From [Lactobacillus] rogosae (GTDB taxonomy: Bacteria; Bacillota; Clostridia; Lachnospirales; Lachnospiraceae): DNA of 64,000 nucleotides. Both the position numbers and the translations under genes were made by a program. Shown here one piece after another: positions 17,084 through 25,353 of this stretch; position 1 is the first letter of the stretch; every line of letters begins with the position of its first letter. Below the pieces are notes generated by a model that was not told the DNA's origin, ran no database searches, and worked only from the letters and a program-made list of their open reading frames with translations. The stretch spans positions 48,371-112,370 of the forward strand of contig FONU01000013.1 in the NCBI GenBank assembly GCA_900112995.1, read 5' to 3'.

Positions 17084-17163
17084 TACAACAGATATGTAAC
17101 ACTACCAGATATAAATCCCCTATTTATGGGCTTTTTAGGATATCAAAACGATAATTCTAGTTC

Positions 17164-17280
17164 TCAAAGAGATAATTCCCCTGTATTCTGCTTGAACAAT
17201 CTTGAAAAGTGAGACTGGGAAAAGCCAAATTTTTTACAGATAATATCTGCATTAATATCATCCTGATAATCCACAAGAAA
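17164..17280 (-). pseudogene. Fragment of a second AraC-family regulator
   Basis: On the minus strand 38 codons read DINADIICKKFGFSQSHFSRLFKQNTGE and end in a TGA. They align closely with the helix-turn-helix of the split AraC gene (DINVDNICKLFSFSSSHFSR...). It is not part of that gene, whose own helix-turn-helix is complete at 6123-6755, so it is a remnant of a paralogue. A further open stretch on the plus strand (about 17270-17455, NPQETIRACIYKKIGV...) looks like another unrecognised gene fragment. Degenerate GACAGGCTTCATA-like repeats follow to 17540. Confidence 0.8.
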
Positions 17281-17454
17281 CTATTAGAGCATGTATTTAT
17301 AAGAAAATAGGTGTTAAATCTGAGAGAGTGGAAAAGGGTGTATATCCAAGTTTAAAACAGGTTAAGTCAAAGTCTGATACTGCAAGGAGACAGTCAAGAG
17401 CAAGTGCTGCATACATAAGTATTTGCCAAAATCATTATTCCAGTAAGTAGTTCT

Positions 17455-17545
17455 AAGACTTCATAAAAAGACTTCACAGACATACCTTATAGACAGGCTT
17501 TACAGACGTGCTTCATAGATAGACTTTACAGACAGGCTTCATAAT
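17455..17545. repeat. Degenerate short tandem repeats downstream of the AEC gene
   Basis: Several imperfect copies of a unit like AGACTTTACAGACAGGCTTCATA occur in a row, with spacing of about 20-25 bp, just beyond the stop codon of the AEC transporter (minus strand). No coding potential. Confidence 0.6.
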
Positions 17546-17549
17546 TCAC

Positions 17550-18527
17550 TTACAGACCAAACAGCTTTATCGCAAATATTGACAACAAAGGTATTGTAAT
17601 GAGTGACAATATAGTTGTAAGCACGAATATTTCTGTCGCGTAAAGTGAATCCTTGTTATATCTTTCTGCAAACATAATAGCAGATGCTCCGGCAGGGCAG
17701 GCCATTCCTATGAATACGGTAAACGGTACATTAAAATCAAAGCTCTGGAAGTTGAAAATATAAAGAATAATCATACCGATTACAGGAAATATGATGAGCT
17801 TAAGAGCACAAAGATAGTACATACGCAGGCTCTTGAGGCTGCTTACAATATTGCTCTGTGCAAGATTAGAACCAGCTATAAGCATAGCAAGTGGCGTATT
17901 CATATTGGCTATGTATTGAATAGGATTATCTATAACAGCAGGTATTTTTATGCCGGTAACGAAGCATATAACACCAGCGAATATGGCTATAATGGTTGGT
18001 GTGCAAAGATTCCTGCATATAGTTTTTAAGTCACCTGCTCCACCCATGACTATAACGCCGTGTGTCCATAATAACAGATTGAATACAGTAAGGTAAGCTG
18101 TCATATAGAAAACCCCTTCCTGGCCAATGACGCCATTGATAAGAGGTAGTCCTATAAAACCACTATTTGAATATATAAGGGCAATTTTCTCAACTGGAAT
18201 TCTGTTTTTTTGCAGGTTATAATCAGAACTTATACTTATACCGTTTTTGCTATATTCAGTATTTCTGATTAGTATATTTGTTAATATTATAATAACTGTA
18301 AATGTTGTTAAAGCTGCAATGAGTGTAAGACCAAGCCCCCACATAAGATGTCCATCAAAGTCCATCTGGTAAGATTGGAATATCATAAGAGGTGAAACCA
18401 GCATAAGAAGAATGTTTGACAGCCTTGGAACAGTCTTATAATCAATCAGACCAGTTTTATATAGAACTATTCCGCAAAGCATTATAAAAACCATTTCAAT
18501 TATTTTTTCAGCAACAACAATAGCCAT
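17550..18527 (-). CDS. AEC-family transporter (auxin efflux carrier type)
   Basis: A 325-residue integral membrane protein of the AEC family, whose bacterial members export or import organic acids such as malate or malonate. About ten hydrophobic helices are seen. Family features include the early proline/glycine-rich helix (LSNILLMLVSPLMIFQSY) and the second-half repeat with MACPAGASAIMFAERYN. The frame starts at 18587, but GGAGG immediately before ATG 18527 decides the start. It stands alone between degraded DNA on both sides. The substrate cannot be told from sequence. Confidence 0.85.
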   Translation of the reverse strand: MAIVVAEKIIEMVFIMLCGIVLYKTGLIDYKTVPRLSNILLMLVSPLMIFQSYQMDFDGHLMWGLGLTLIAALTTFTVIIILTNILIRNTEYSKNGISISSDYNLQKNRIPVEKIALIYSNSGFIGLPLINGVIGQEGVFYMTAYLTVFNLLLWTHGVIVMGGAGDLKTICRNLCTPTIIAIFAGVICFVTGIKIPAVIDNPIQYIANMNTPLAMLIAGSNLAQSNIVSSLKSLRMYYLCALKLIIFPVIGMIILYIFNFQSFDFNVPFTVFIGMACPAGASAIMFAERYNKDSLYATEIFVLTTILSLITIPLLSIFAIKLFGL

Positions 18528-18577
18528 ACTGCCCTCCATTTTCACAATACTGATTCTGCTAAAATTAAATATAATAG

Positions 18578-18639
18578 TGCGTAGCACGGAACAATCCGTA
18601 GGCGTTAAAGCCGTGGATTTTTGACACCGGCATCATTAA
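18578..18639. repeat. Dispersed ~62-bp repeat, copy A
   Basis: Begins TGCGTAGCACGGAACAAT and aligns over about 62 bp, with roughly a dozen differences, to 23221-23282. It overlaps the upstream region of the AEC gene. Its last ~20 bases form the arm of an inverted repeat (TTTTGACACCGGCATCATT against AATGATGAGAGTGTCAAAA at 18658-18676). Confidence 0.75.
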
Positions 18640-18686
18640 ATCTAATGATACAATATAAATGATGAGAGTGTCAAAAGTAAATTTTG

Positions 18687-18746
18687 CTACTCGCTGATGT
18701 AACCGGATTGCTTCATTGCTATGCAATTCCCGCAATCCTCGAACAT
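18687..18746 (-). CDS. Possible 19-residue microprotein with CxxC motif
   Basis: On the minus strand ATG 18746 is preceded by AGGAG at a spacing of six, an ideal ribosome binding site. It opens a 19-codon frame reading MFEDCGNCIAMKQSGYISE. A strong hairpin follows the stop (TTTTGACAC.../...GTGTCAAAA, 18676-18620). The good ribosome binding site, the CxxC pair and the downstream hairpin suggest a real small gene, but a frame this short can arise by chance. The surrounding 18528-19072 region otherwise holds only repeats and a gene remnant. Confidence 0.35.
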   Translation of the reverse strand: MFEDCGNCIAMKQSGYISE

Positions 18747-18811
18747 CTCAAACTCCTATAAAATAGCGTGTTCACACCATTATATTCCGTTTTAGGTGTT
18801 CTGTGTGTACA

Positions 18812-18966
18812 ATTTTTGAATTTAATAATCAAAGAGTTCGTTTTATCATTTCTGATAAATTGGAGAGATATACGAAAGTAGTTGAGTGGGATAATGGATA
18901 TCTTGTTATGGCAAAATATAAAAAATGCCAGTCTCTAAGTTCAACCTTAGTTACTGGCATTTCTTA
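18812..18966 (+). pseudogene. Remnant of a small conserved gene
   Basis: A short open stretch without a start codon reads VRFIISDKLERYTKVVEWDN then GYLVMAKY before running into a terminator hairpin. The wording resembles the C-terminal region of small conserved Lachnospiraceae proteins of unknown function, from memory only. Only a fragment remains. Confidence 0.4.
18916..18962 (-). terminator. Terminator of the hsp20 gene
   Basis: AAATGCCAGT (18923-18932) pairs with ACTGGCATTT (18953-18962) with an inner CTAAG/CTTAG stem. Read on the minus strand the stem runs into six T, about 110 bp after the hsp20 stop. It may act in both directions. Confidence 0.8.
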
Positions 18967-19072
18967 ATTATTCAATTACAACTCATATCTTGGCTAAGGA
19001 CTACATTAGCAACAGCAGTCACAGATGCTAAGTGCACTATCAATTAGTCCAATTCACACATTTCTGTACGGA

Positions 19073-19513
19073 TTATCCCTCAATAGCAATCCTCTTAGCA
19101 CTTTCAATTTCCTCAGCAGCTTTCTTTGGTACAGAAAGTCTTAAAATACCACTTTCATATTTAGCCTTTATATCGTCCTGAGTAATTGCATTACCAACGT
19201 AGAAGCTTCTGCTCATAGAGCCGGCATAACGTTCCTTTCTGATATACTTGCCTTCCTTGTCCTGTTCGTCCTTATCAAGACCCTTAGCGGCACTGATTGA
19301 AAGGTAACCATTATCAAGCTGTATATTGATTTCGTCTTTCTTAAAGCCAGGTAAATCAATATCAACTTCATAGCCGGAATCAGTTTCTCTGACATCAGTC
19401 TTCATTTCGTGGCTGGCGTGTTTACCATATAAAGCTTTTTCAACTTCAGGAAATCCGAAGTTCATCCAATCATCATTAAATAAATTCTCTCCAAAAATAC
19501 TAGGCATTAACAT
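19073..19513 (-). CDS. Small heat shock protein, Hsp20/alpha-crystallin family
   Basis: An ATP-independent holdase chaperone that binds unfolding proteins. The 146-residue sequence has the alpha-crystallin domain from about residue 38 (TDVRETDSGYEVDIDLPGFK; INIQLDNGYLSISA; YAGSMSRSFYVG; AKYESGILRLSVPKK), with the conserved GILRLSVPK at the end. The N-terminal SIFGENLFNDDWMNFG is the usual variable arm. AAAAGGAG precedes the ATG. A sigma-A promoter overlapped by a CIRCE operator lies ~190 bp upstream, so HrcA repression is likely. Confidence 0.95.
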   Translation of the reverse strand: MLMPSIFGENLFNDDWMNFGFPEVEKALYGKHASHEMKTDVRETDSGYEVDIDLPGFKKDEINIQLDNGYLSISAAKGLDKDEQDKEGKYIRKERYAGSMSRSFYVGNAITQDDIKAKYESGILRLSVPKKAAEEIESAKRIAIEG

Positions 19514-19701
19514 AAGTCATCGCTCCTTTTTTAATAAACTATTTGTTCGGCTGAACCTTTCGTTCATTCAGATTGGATATATAAATAACCAATCCCCAGG
19601 ATTACATATTCATCTGAACTATTACCTTGTTTCTTTGGAACATCTGGAATGGCGTTATCTTAATTACTATTTCTTAACTCCCTTTCCTTTGTTCTGGCTA
19701 T

Positions 19702-19744
19702 GTTATACACCTGATTATTAGCACTGTCAAGTGGTGAGTGCTAA
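19702..19744 (-). promoter_or_regulatory. CIRCE operator and sigma-A promoter of hsp20
   Basis: TTAGCACTG-N9-GAGTGCTAA at 19718-19744 is the CIRCE inverted repeat bound by HrcA, with one mismatch in one arm. On the minus strand TTGACA (19725-19730), a 17-base spacer and TATAAC (19702-19707) form the promoter, its -35 lying inside CIRCE. The remaining spacer to 20141 shows no gene; a TTGACA at 19952 without a good -10 might serve the next gene. Confidence 0.9.
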
Positions 19745-20141
19745 TAATTTATAAATAGTTTATAATTATTCTAATTTATTCCTCTTCGACCTGAGTTTAA
19801 TGTGTTTTGTATACACACCCTTGACAACAACAGACAATAAATATAATAAACGCTAAGGAAGTTTATTATAAAAAATCATTATCTCAATTCTTACTATTTT
19901 CAGAAGTGTTGAAAAGACTGTACAGGATAAGCCGGTCAGCAGGTAAATTGATTGACAAATACTGTTATAAATACTAAAACATATATAATATATTAGTACG
20001 TTAATTAATTTCTATTATGATTTGTCAAATTCGTGTGAAGTAATCTAAAGGAAATTGGATTGTGATTTCGATTTTACATTTATTATTAGATTCTAATCGG
20101 TATATTAAGAACGTAAATTTATACAAAAGGGGTATATTAAT

Positions 20142-21404
20142 ATGAACAAAAGAATAACAAGGAAATTGTGCATTGTTGGCTTGATATCTTCTATTGTCTT
20201 ATCTGGATGTGGTAATGCAGGTATAACAGGTGGCAACAGAGAGGAGTTATCAGGTGGTACAGATAAAGTTGTCTCTTTAAAGGTGTGGACAGAAAAGGAT
20301 GGTCTGGATGTCATGAACAAAATGCTAGACAGCTTTAAGGAACAATATAAAGATGAAGCAGAGTTTGATATAACGGTTGAAATCCAGGCAGATTCACAGG
20401 TTCGTGATGTTATGCTTACAGATGTACACAATGGTGCAGATGTGTTTTCATTTCCAGATGATCAGATTATATCATTAACGGCTGGCGGAGTTCTGACAGA
20501 GGTACCCAATGCAGATGAAATAGCAGCAGCTAATGTAAAGGAGTCAGTCGAAGCAGCGACTCTGAATGATACATTATACGGCTATCCTATGACAGCAGAT
20601 AATGGATATTTTATGTATTATAATAAAGAATATTTTTCAGAAGACGATGTTAAGTCATTAGATAAAATGTTGTCAATTGCAGCAGCTAACAATAAAAAAG
20701 TTGCTATGGAGTTTGATTCAGGATGGTATCTTTATACATTTTTCGGAAATACAGGACTTAGTCTTTCTATTAAACCAGATGGTATAACTAATGAATGTAA
20801 CTGGAATTCGCAGACAGGTGATATAACTGGAGCAGCTATAAAACAGGCTCTCAATAGTATAGCAGCTAATCCAGGGTTTGTAAGTATGCCTAACGGAGAT
20901 ATAGCTGAACACATTAAAAGTGGTGATGTTATAGCAGGAATAAGTGGTGTATGGGATGTTATGAATGTAAAGGAAGCCTGGGGAGAGAATTATGGTGCCT
21001 GTAAGCTGCCAACATATACAGTTGCGGGAAAGGAAGTTCAGATGTCTTCATTTACAGGCTATAAGATGATGGGAGTGAATTCTTATTCAAAGAATAAAGA
21101 ATGGGCATGCAGGCTTGCTGACTGGCTGACTAATCAGCAGAATCAGGAACTTAGGTTTAAAGAGAAAAATCAGGGACCATCTAACAGTAAGGCAGCAGAA
21201 TCAGAAGAAATCAAAAAAGTGGCTGCAATACAGGCAATCATTGCACAGTCCCAGTATGGAACATTGCAAAGAGTAGGAAACAGCTACTGGGATGCCTGTA
21301 AGAAGTTTGCTAATACCGTACTTAGTGGTAATAACGGTGGTTTATCAGATCAGGAAGTTATGGATACATTAGTTAATGAAATTACAGCTTCTGCTGTTAA
21401 GTAG
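20142..21404 (+). CDS. Extracellular sugar-type solute-binding lipoprotein
   Basis: A 420-residue ABC-type family 1 (MalE-like) substrate-binding protein anchored as a lipoprotein: basic N-terminus, hydrophobic run and lipobox (IVLSGCGN, modified Cys at residue 23). The mature part shows SLKVWTEKDGLDVMNKMLDS and GYPMTADNGYFMYYNKEYF, typical of sugar binders. No permease or ATPase genes adjoin it; instead a chemoreceptor gene follows 54 bp downstream. It may feed a permease elsewhere or present ligand to the chemoreceptor; the latter is inference from gene order. Confidence 0.88.
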   Translation: MNKRITRKLCIVGLISSIVLSGCGNAGITGGNREELSGGTDKVVSLKVWTEKDGLDVMNKMLDSFKEQYKDEAEFDITVEIQADSQVRDVMLTDVHNGADVFSFPDDQIISLTAGGVLTEVPNADEIAAANVKESVEAATLNDTLYGYPMTADNGYFMYYNKEYFSEDDVKSLDKMLSIAAANNKKVAMEFDSGWYLYTFFGNTGLSLSIKPDGITNECNWNSQTGDITGAAIKQALNSIAANPGFVSMPNGDIAEHIKSGDVIAGISGVWDVMNVKEAWGENYGACKLPTYTVAGKEVQMSSFTGYKMMGVNSYSKNKEWACRLADWLTNQQNQELRFKEKNQGPSNSKAAESEEIKKVAAIQAIIAQSQYGTLQRVGNSYWDACKKFANTVLSGNNGGLSDQEVMDTLVNEITASAVK

Positions 21405-21458
21405 CAGTAAGATGATCAAAGTTGATTTACTGTATGTGAAAAAGATTGGAGAACAAGC

Positions 21459-23192
21459 ATGAATAATAAAAAAAGGACGAGCCTGAAGACACTGATATTA
21501 TTGCCGGTATTTATACTAGGTGCTTTAACAATAATATGTAATGTTATGGCTATAAACAATATAAGAACTGTTAACTCTAATGCCGCTGATATAACAGATA
21601 ATTGTATGATGAGTGTTTCAGATCTTGGTGAAATAAAGAATGATATACAGGTTATTCATACACTTGGATTATCACATATTATTGCAACAGATCTTAATAC
21701 TATGATATCAGTGGTAGGTGAGATTAATGATAATCAGGAAGAATTAGAGAAAAAGCTGGACGAATATAAGAAATATGTCCAGAATGATGATATGGATACA
21801 TATAATTCATTAGTAAGTAATTATAATACTATGAAATATGAACTTGGAAACATTATGGCATACAGTGCTTTAGGCAAGAATGAGGAAGCATATGCTATTG
21901 CTAACGGAGTCGTAAGTGATAGCAGCACAGCAATCCAGAAGGATATTGAGGTGCTAAGCACACATGCCAATGATACAGCTTCTGAGGCAAGGGAAAGGCT
22001 TGCAAGTGTGTATATAAGCTCACTTGTCAGTAATGGTATAGTTATTATTATAAGCGTTATATTAATTATTGTAGCAATATACTGTGTTATGAAGTATGTT
22101 ATCAAACCAATTATTGCAACCAATAAAGATATCAGGGATATTATTGATGGAATCGATAATGGAGAAGGAGATCTGACAAAGCGCGTAAGAGTCATATCTA
22201 ATGACGAGATAGCAGACCTTGGTAACGGTATCAATCTTTTTATGGATAAGCTGCAGGAAATACTAAAGCTGATTATAGAGAATACTAACTATATGGAAAA
22301 TGTTGTTGCTGAGGTTGATGGCAGTGTTGTCAAATCCAATGACAGTGCTTCTGATTTATCTGCTATGACAGAGGAATTATCTGCAACTATGCAGGATGTA
22401 GGGCTTTCTGTTAATACTATTAATGATAATGCTGATAATATACTAAAAGATGTCGAGATTATAGCGACAAAGTCAGATGATATTAATCAGTTCTCAAAGG
22501 AAATGAAGGCAAATGCAGAAAAAATAGAGAGTGATGCAAGATATAATATGGTTCAGACAGGTGAAAAGGTTGGGAATATATTAGATGTTCTTAATAAGGC
22601 AATAGAAGATAGTAAGAGCGTTGACCAGGTAAATAACCTTACGAATGATATTCTTAATATATCAAGCCAGACGAATCTGTTAGCACTCAATGCTTCAATA
22701 GAAGCTGCCAGAGCAGGTGAAGCGGGTAAGGGCTTTGCAGTAGTGGCAGATGAGATTCGTCAGTTAGCAGATTCAAGCCGTGAAACTGCCAACAAGATAC
22801 AAAGTATTAACTCGGTTGTTGTTGCTGCTGTTAATAATCTATCGGATAATGCTAATAATCTGGTTTCGTATCTTCAGCAGACTATTCTTCCTGAATTTCA
22901 GACATTTGTTGATGGCGGCGTGAAATATAAAGAAAATGCTTCATATATAGAGAATGCAATGGATGAATTCGTTGAGAAAACAGATGTCCTGAAGAAAAAT
23001 ATGGATGAAATAGCTCATTCCATCAATACGATAACAACAGTAGTTGATGATGGTGCTGCTGGAGTTAATAATGCGGCTATAAGCACACAGGATCTTGTTG
23101 AGGATATAGTCAATATCAGCAATAAAATGATAGAAAACAAGGGTATTGCCCAGAATCTTAAGAATAGTACTAACATATTTGCAAAGTTCTGA
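21459..23192 (+). CDS. Methyl-accepting chemotaxis protein
   Basis: A 577-residue transmembrane chemoreceptor. Transmembrane helix 1 is at about 12-32 and helix 2 at about 192-212 ([18 protein letters not shown]), enclosing a helical, probably four-helix-bundle sensor. A HAMP domain follows at ~213-265 and a cytoplasmic signalling coiled coil at ~285-577. The hairpin tip near residue 405-430 ([35 protein letters not shown]) is the CheA/CheW contact. It probably forms a unit with the binding lipoprotein upstream; a lone cheW lies at 47966. Confidence 0.95.
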   Translation: MNNKKRTSLKTLILLPVFILGALTIICNVMAINNIRTVNSNAADITDNCMMSVSDLGEIKNDIQVIHTLGLSHIIATDLNTMISVVGEINDNQEELEKKLDEYKKYVQNDDMDTYNSLVSNYNTMKYELGNIMAYSALGKNEEAYAIANGVVSDSSTAIQKDIEVLSTHANDTASEARERLASVYISSLVSNGIVIIISVILIIVAIYCVMKYVIKPIIATNKDIRDIIDGIDNGEGDLTKRVRVISNDEIADLGNGINLFMDKLQEILKLIIENTNYMENVVAEVDGSVVKSNDSASDLSAMTEELSATMQDVGLSVNTINDNADNILKDVEIIATKSDDINQFSKEMKANAEKIESDARYNMVQTGEKVGNILDVLNKAIEDSKSVDQVNNLTNDILNISSQTNLLALNASIEAARAGEAGKGFAVVADEIRQLADSSRETANKIQSINSVVVAAVNNLSDNANNLVSYLQQTILPEFQTFVDGGVKYKENASYIENAMDEFVEKTDVLKKNMDEIAHSINTITTVVDDGAAGVNNAAISTQDLVEDIVNISNKMIENKGIAQNLKNSTNIFAKF

Positions 23193-23220
23193 TTTTGAAT
23201 ATTGGGGAGAATTGTGGGAG

Positions 23221-23282
23221 TGCGTAGCACGGAACAATTCGTAGGTATCAAAGTCGTGGGCTTTTGCCCCCGACATCATCAT
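23221..23282. repeat. Dispersed ~62-bp repeat, copy B
   Basis: Begins TGCGTAGCACGGAACAATTC and aligns to 18578-18639. Internal complementarity (GTGGGCTTTTGCCCCCGAC) suggests a hairpin. It lies ~30 bp after the chemoreceptor stop. Confidence 0.75.
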
Positions 23283-23425
23283 ATAATAAATATTTACAAT
23301 TTTCATCTGCCAGTTTTAAAAAATGGGCAGACTATAGAATAAATTTACCTTTCAAAGCCTATATATTACTACGAATATTGACAGTATTCCAACAATATTG
23401 TATACTTAACAAGTTGATGAAATAT

Positions 23426-23514
23426 TACTGGGAATGAGGTTCTCCCAGGAACGAGATAGCAATAGCTAAATCTTTCGTTCATAACTGCTTGATTATAAAG
23501 CTGATGACTTCTGC
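23426..23514 (+). promoter_or_regulatory. Fluoride riboswitch (crcB motif)
   Basis: The stretch carries the fluoride aptamer pattern: a first stem CTGGGA/TCCCAG (23428-23433 with 23443-23448) enclosing ATGAGGTTC; an optional stem GAACGA/TCGTTC (23449-23454 with 23475-23480); then AACTGCTT, a GCTT/AAGC stem and the conserved 3' element GCTGATGACTTCTGC. The 3' part is shared with a terminator hairpin that follows, giving the usual switch in which fluoride binding prevents termination. The downstream gene is an antiporter remnant, a known class of fluoride-riboswitch target. Confidence 0.82.
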
Positions 23515-23543
23515 AAAGTGCAGGAGCTATCAGCTCTTTTTGC
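23499..23543 (+). terminator. Expression-platform terminator of the fluoride riboswitch
   Basis: AGCTGAT (23499-23505) with ATCAGCT (23528-23534) and an inner TTCTGC/GCAGGA pairing form a hairpin followed by CTTTTT. Its 5' arm is the 3' strand of the aptamer, so the two folds exclude each other. Confidence 0.8.
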
Positions 23544-23573
23544 GCTAATATTTATTTAGAAAAGAGGATTGTT

Positions 23574-23945
23574 ATGTTAAAAAGTATAGCGCTGATAATG
23601 TTAATTGGAATGTCTGCAGGCTGGGTATGCCGCAAGGTAAAACTGCCGGGACTGCTTGGAATGTTATTTACAGGTATTATATTAGGAGCGTTAATTTTCA
23701 GAATGGCAGGAGTCGCTTTGTGTATGGCAGGAACTAAGCTGAAGCTGAAAGAAAGGGTATTCTGTATGCTTGCATACACACCTAAGGCAACCGTTCAGGC
23801 GGCGATAGGCGGAGTTCCATTGTCAATGGGACTTGCGTGTGGCAATACAGTACTTATAGTAGCAGTATTAGCAATAATAATAACAGCACCGCTTGGGGCA
23901 TTTGCCATTGATATGACCTATAGAAAGCTGCTTAAGAAAAGCTAG
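23574..23945 (+). CDS. Internally deleted Na+/H+ (CPA-type) antiporter
   Basis: A 123-residue membrane protein made of what appear to be the two ends of a monovalent cation/proton antiporter. Residues 1-38 match the N-terminal first helices (KVKLPGLLGMLFTGIILG). Residues ~45-123 match the C-terminal helices (ERVFCMLAYTPKATVQAAIGG; GNTVLIVAVLAIIITAPLGA). The ~250-300 residues normally between them are absent, without loss of frame. AGAGG precedes the ATG. A fluoride riboswitch lies directly upstream. Transport activity seems unlikely; a small membrane protein may still be made under fluoride. Confidence 0.75.
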   Translation: MLKSIALIMLIGMSAGWVCRKVKLPGLLGMLFTGIILGALIFRMAGVALCMAGTKLKLKERVFCMLAYTPKATVQAAIGGVPLSMGLACGNTVLIVAVLAIIITAPLGAFAIDMTYRKLLKKS

Positions 23946-24046
23946 GGAGAATTAAGATAAATTAGATAGTCTATTAGAAATAGGGAAGACTCATAGCAGC
24001 TAATAGTGGTTAAAAGAAGTTTAATACAAAATAGAATGGAGAAAAT

Positions 24047-25234
24047 ATGGATACTAAAGCAAAATCACAATTCAGATTATTATTTCCGTGCTACTTCTCA
24101 TTTTTTGTAAATGGGGCAATGGTATTATTAGTTGGAGCAATACTTCCATATATTATAGAAGAAGCAGGAATTAATTACAGCGTAGCAGGAGGTTTTTTAT
24201 CGGCATTTGCAATAGGCAATCTTCTTGCGAGCTTTGTCAATCCGCCGATGGCTTCACGGATAGGAAGAAAAGCAACAATTGTTGTATTTTCAGCATTTAT
24301 ACCAGTAATGCTGCTTGTTATAACATTTCTTCCACCAGTGCCGGTTATATATGCAGCATTTATACTTATTGGAATAGGCAGAGGCTCAGTAAGCATAATC
24401 AATAATGCAGTTGTTAATGATAATTCTAACGGCAGACCAGCCGCACTTAACCTTTTACATATGACATTTGCGGCAGGTGCATTTATTGCACCATTTATTA
24501 CATCGCTTTACACGAGTTTTGGTCTGGGCTGGAGAGCAGCTGCATATACAATAATTATAGGCTCAACATTATCAGTTATATTATATGTGTGGATGAGAAT
24601 AGACTATAACTGGCCGCTGGAGTCTAAGAAGGCTAAGGAAAATGCTTCTGACAGCAATGCAAAGCCATTTTATAAAAATAGCATTTTTTATATAATGGGC
24701 TTTTTATTATTCTTATATCTTGGACTTGAGAACTGCGTAAATGGATGGTTTGTAACATATTTTAAGAGTATGGATATAATGAGCAGTACATATGCAACTA
24801 ACCTTGTATCGGTTACCTGGATAATGGTTATGCTTGGAAGACTTCTCACAGCTAAGATATCATCAAAGGTTGATAAGAATAAGCTTATATCTGGATACTG
24901 CGTTGCTACAACAGTATTCTTTATATTACTTACAGCAACCCATAATCTTGCAGTTATTACTGTAGCTATTGCAGGACTTGGCTTCTTCTTTGCGGGAATA
25001 TATCCAACAACAGTATCAAGTGTTGGCAATATAATTAAAGGTTCAACAACAGGAATGTCATTATTCCTGGCTATTGCTGCGTTAGGCGGAATTGTTACAC
25101 CACAGATAGTAGGTTTCCTTGCTGACAGAATAGGAATGACAGCGGCAATACTTGTATTAGCGTTCAACGCTGCAGGTATGCTTATAATGTCAGGAACTAA
25201 TGTGTTGATGAGAAGAAAAGAAACACATATATAA
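24047..25234 (+). CDS. MFS transporter, sugar-permease type
   Basis: A 395-residue major facilitator with about 12 transmembrane helices in two halves. It has the MFS loop 2-3 motif (PPMASRIGRKATIV) near residue 75 and a second-half counterpart (GRLLTAKISSKVDKNK). The first helix (FSFFVNGAMVLLVGAILPYI) and the WFVTYF segment resemble the FucP/FHS-like sugar-transporter group. The ATG follows GGAG. It appears monocistronic. The substrate is unknown. Confidence 0.88.
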   Translation: MDTKAKSQFRLLFPCYFSFFVNGAMVLLVGAILPYIIEEAGINYSVAGGFLSAFAIGNLLASFVNPPMASRIGRKATIVVFSAFIPVMLLVITFLPPVPVIYAAFILIGIGRGSVSIINNAVVNDNSNGRPAALNLLHMTFAAGAFIAPFITSLYTSFGLGWRAAAYTIIIGSTLSVILYVWMRIDYNWPLESKKAKENASDSNAKPFYKNSIFYIMGFLLFLYLGLENCVNGWFVTYFKSMDIMSSTYATNLVSVTWIMVMLGRLLTAKISSKVDKNKLISGYCVATTVFFILLTATHNLAVITVAIAGLGFFFAGIYPTTVSSVGNIIKGSTTGMSLFLAIAALGGIVTPQIVGFLADRIGMTAAILVLAFNAAGMLIMSGTNVLMRRKETHI

Positions 25235-25353
25235 ATGACTATATGAAATATAATTTTATGTGATTTTATATTTACAAATTAAAGCATATAAATGTATAAT
25301 AATGGTAGTGAAGAGGTATATTTATACTGACGGTGAGGAAGTGCAGATTACAG

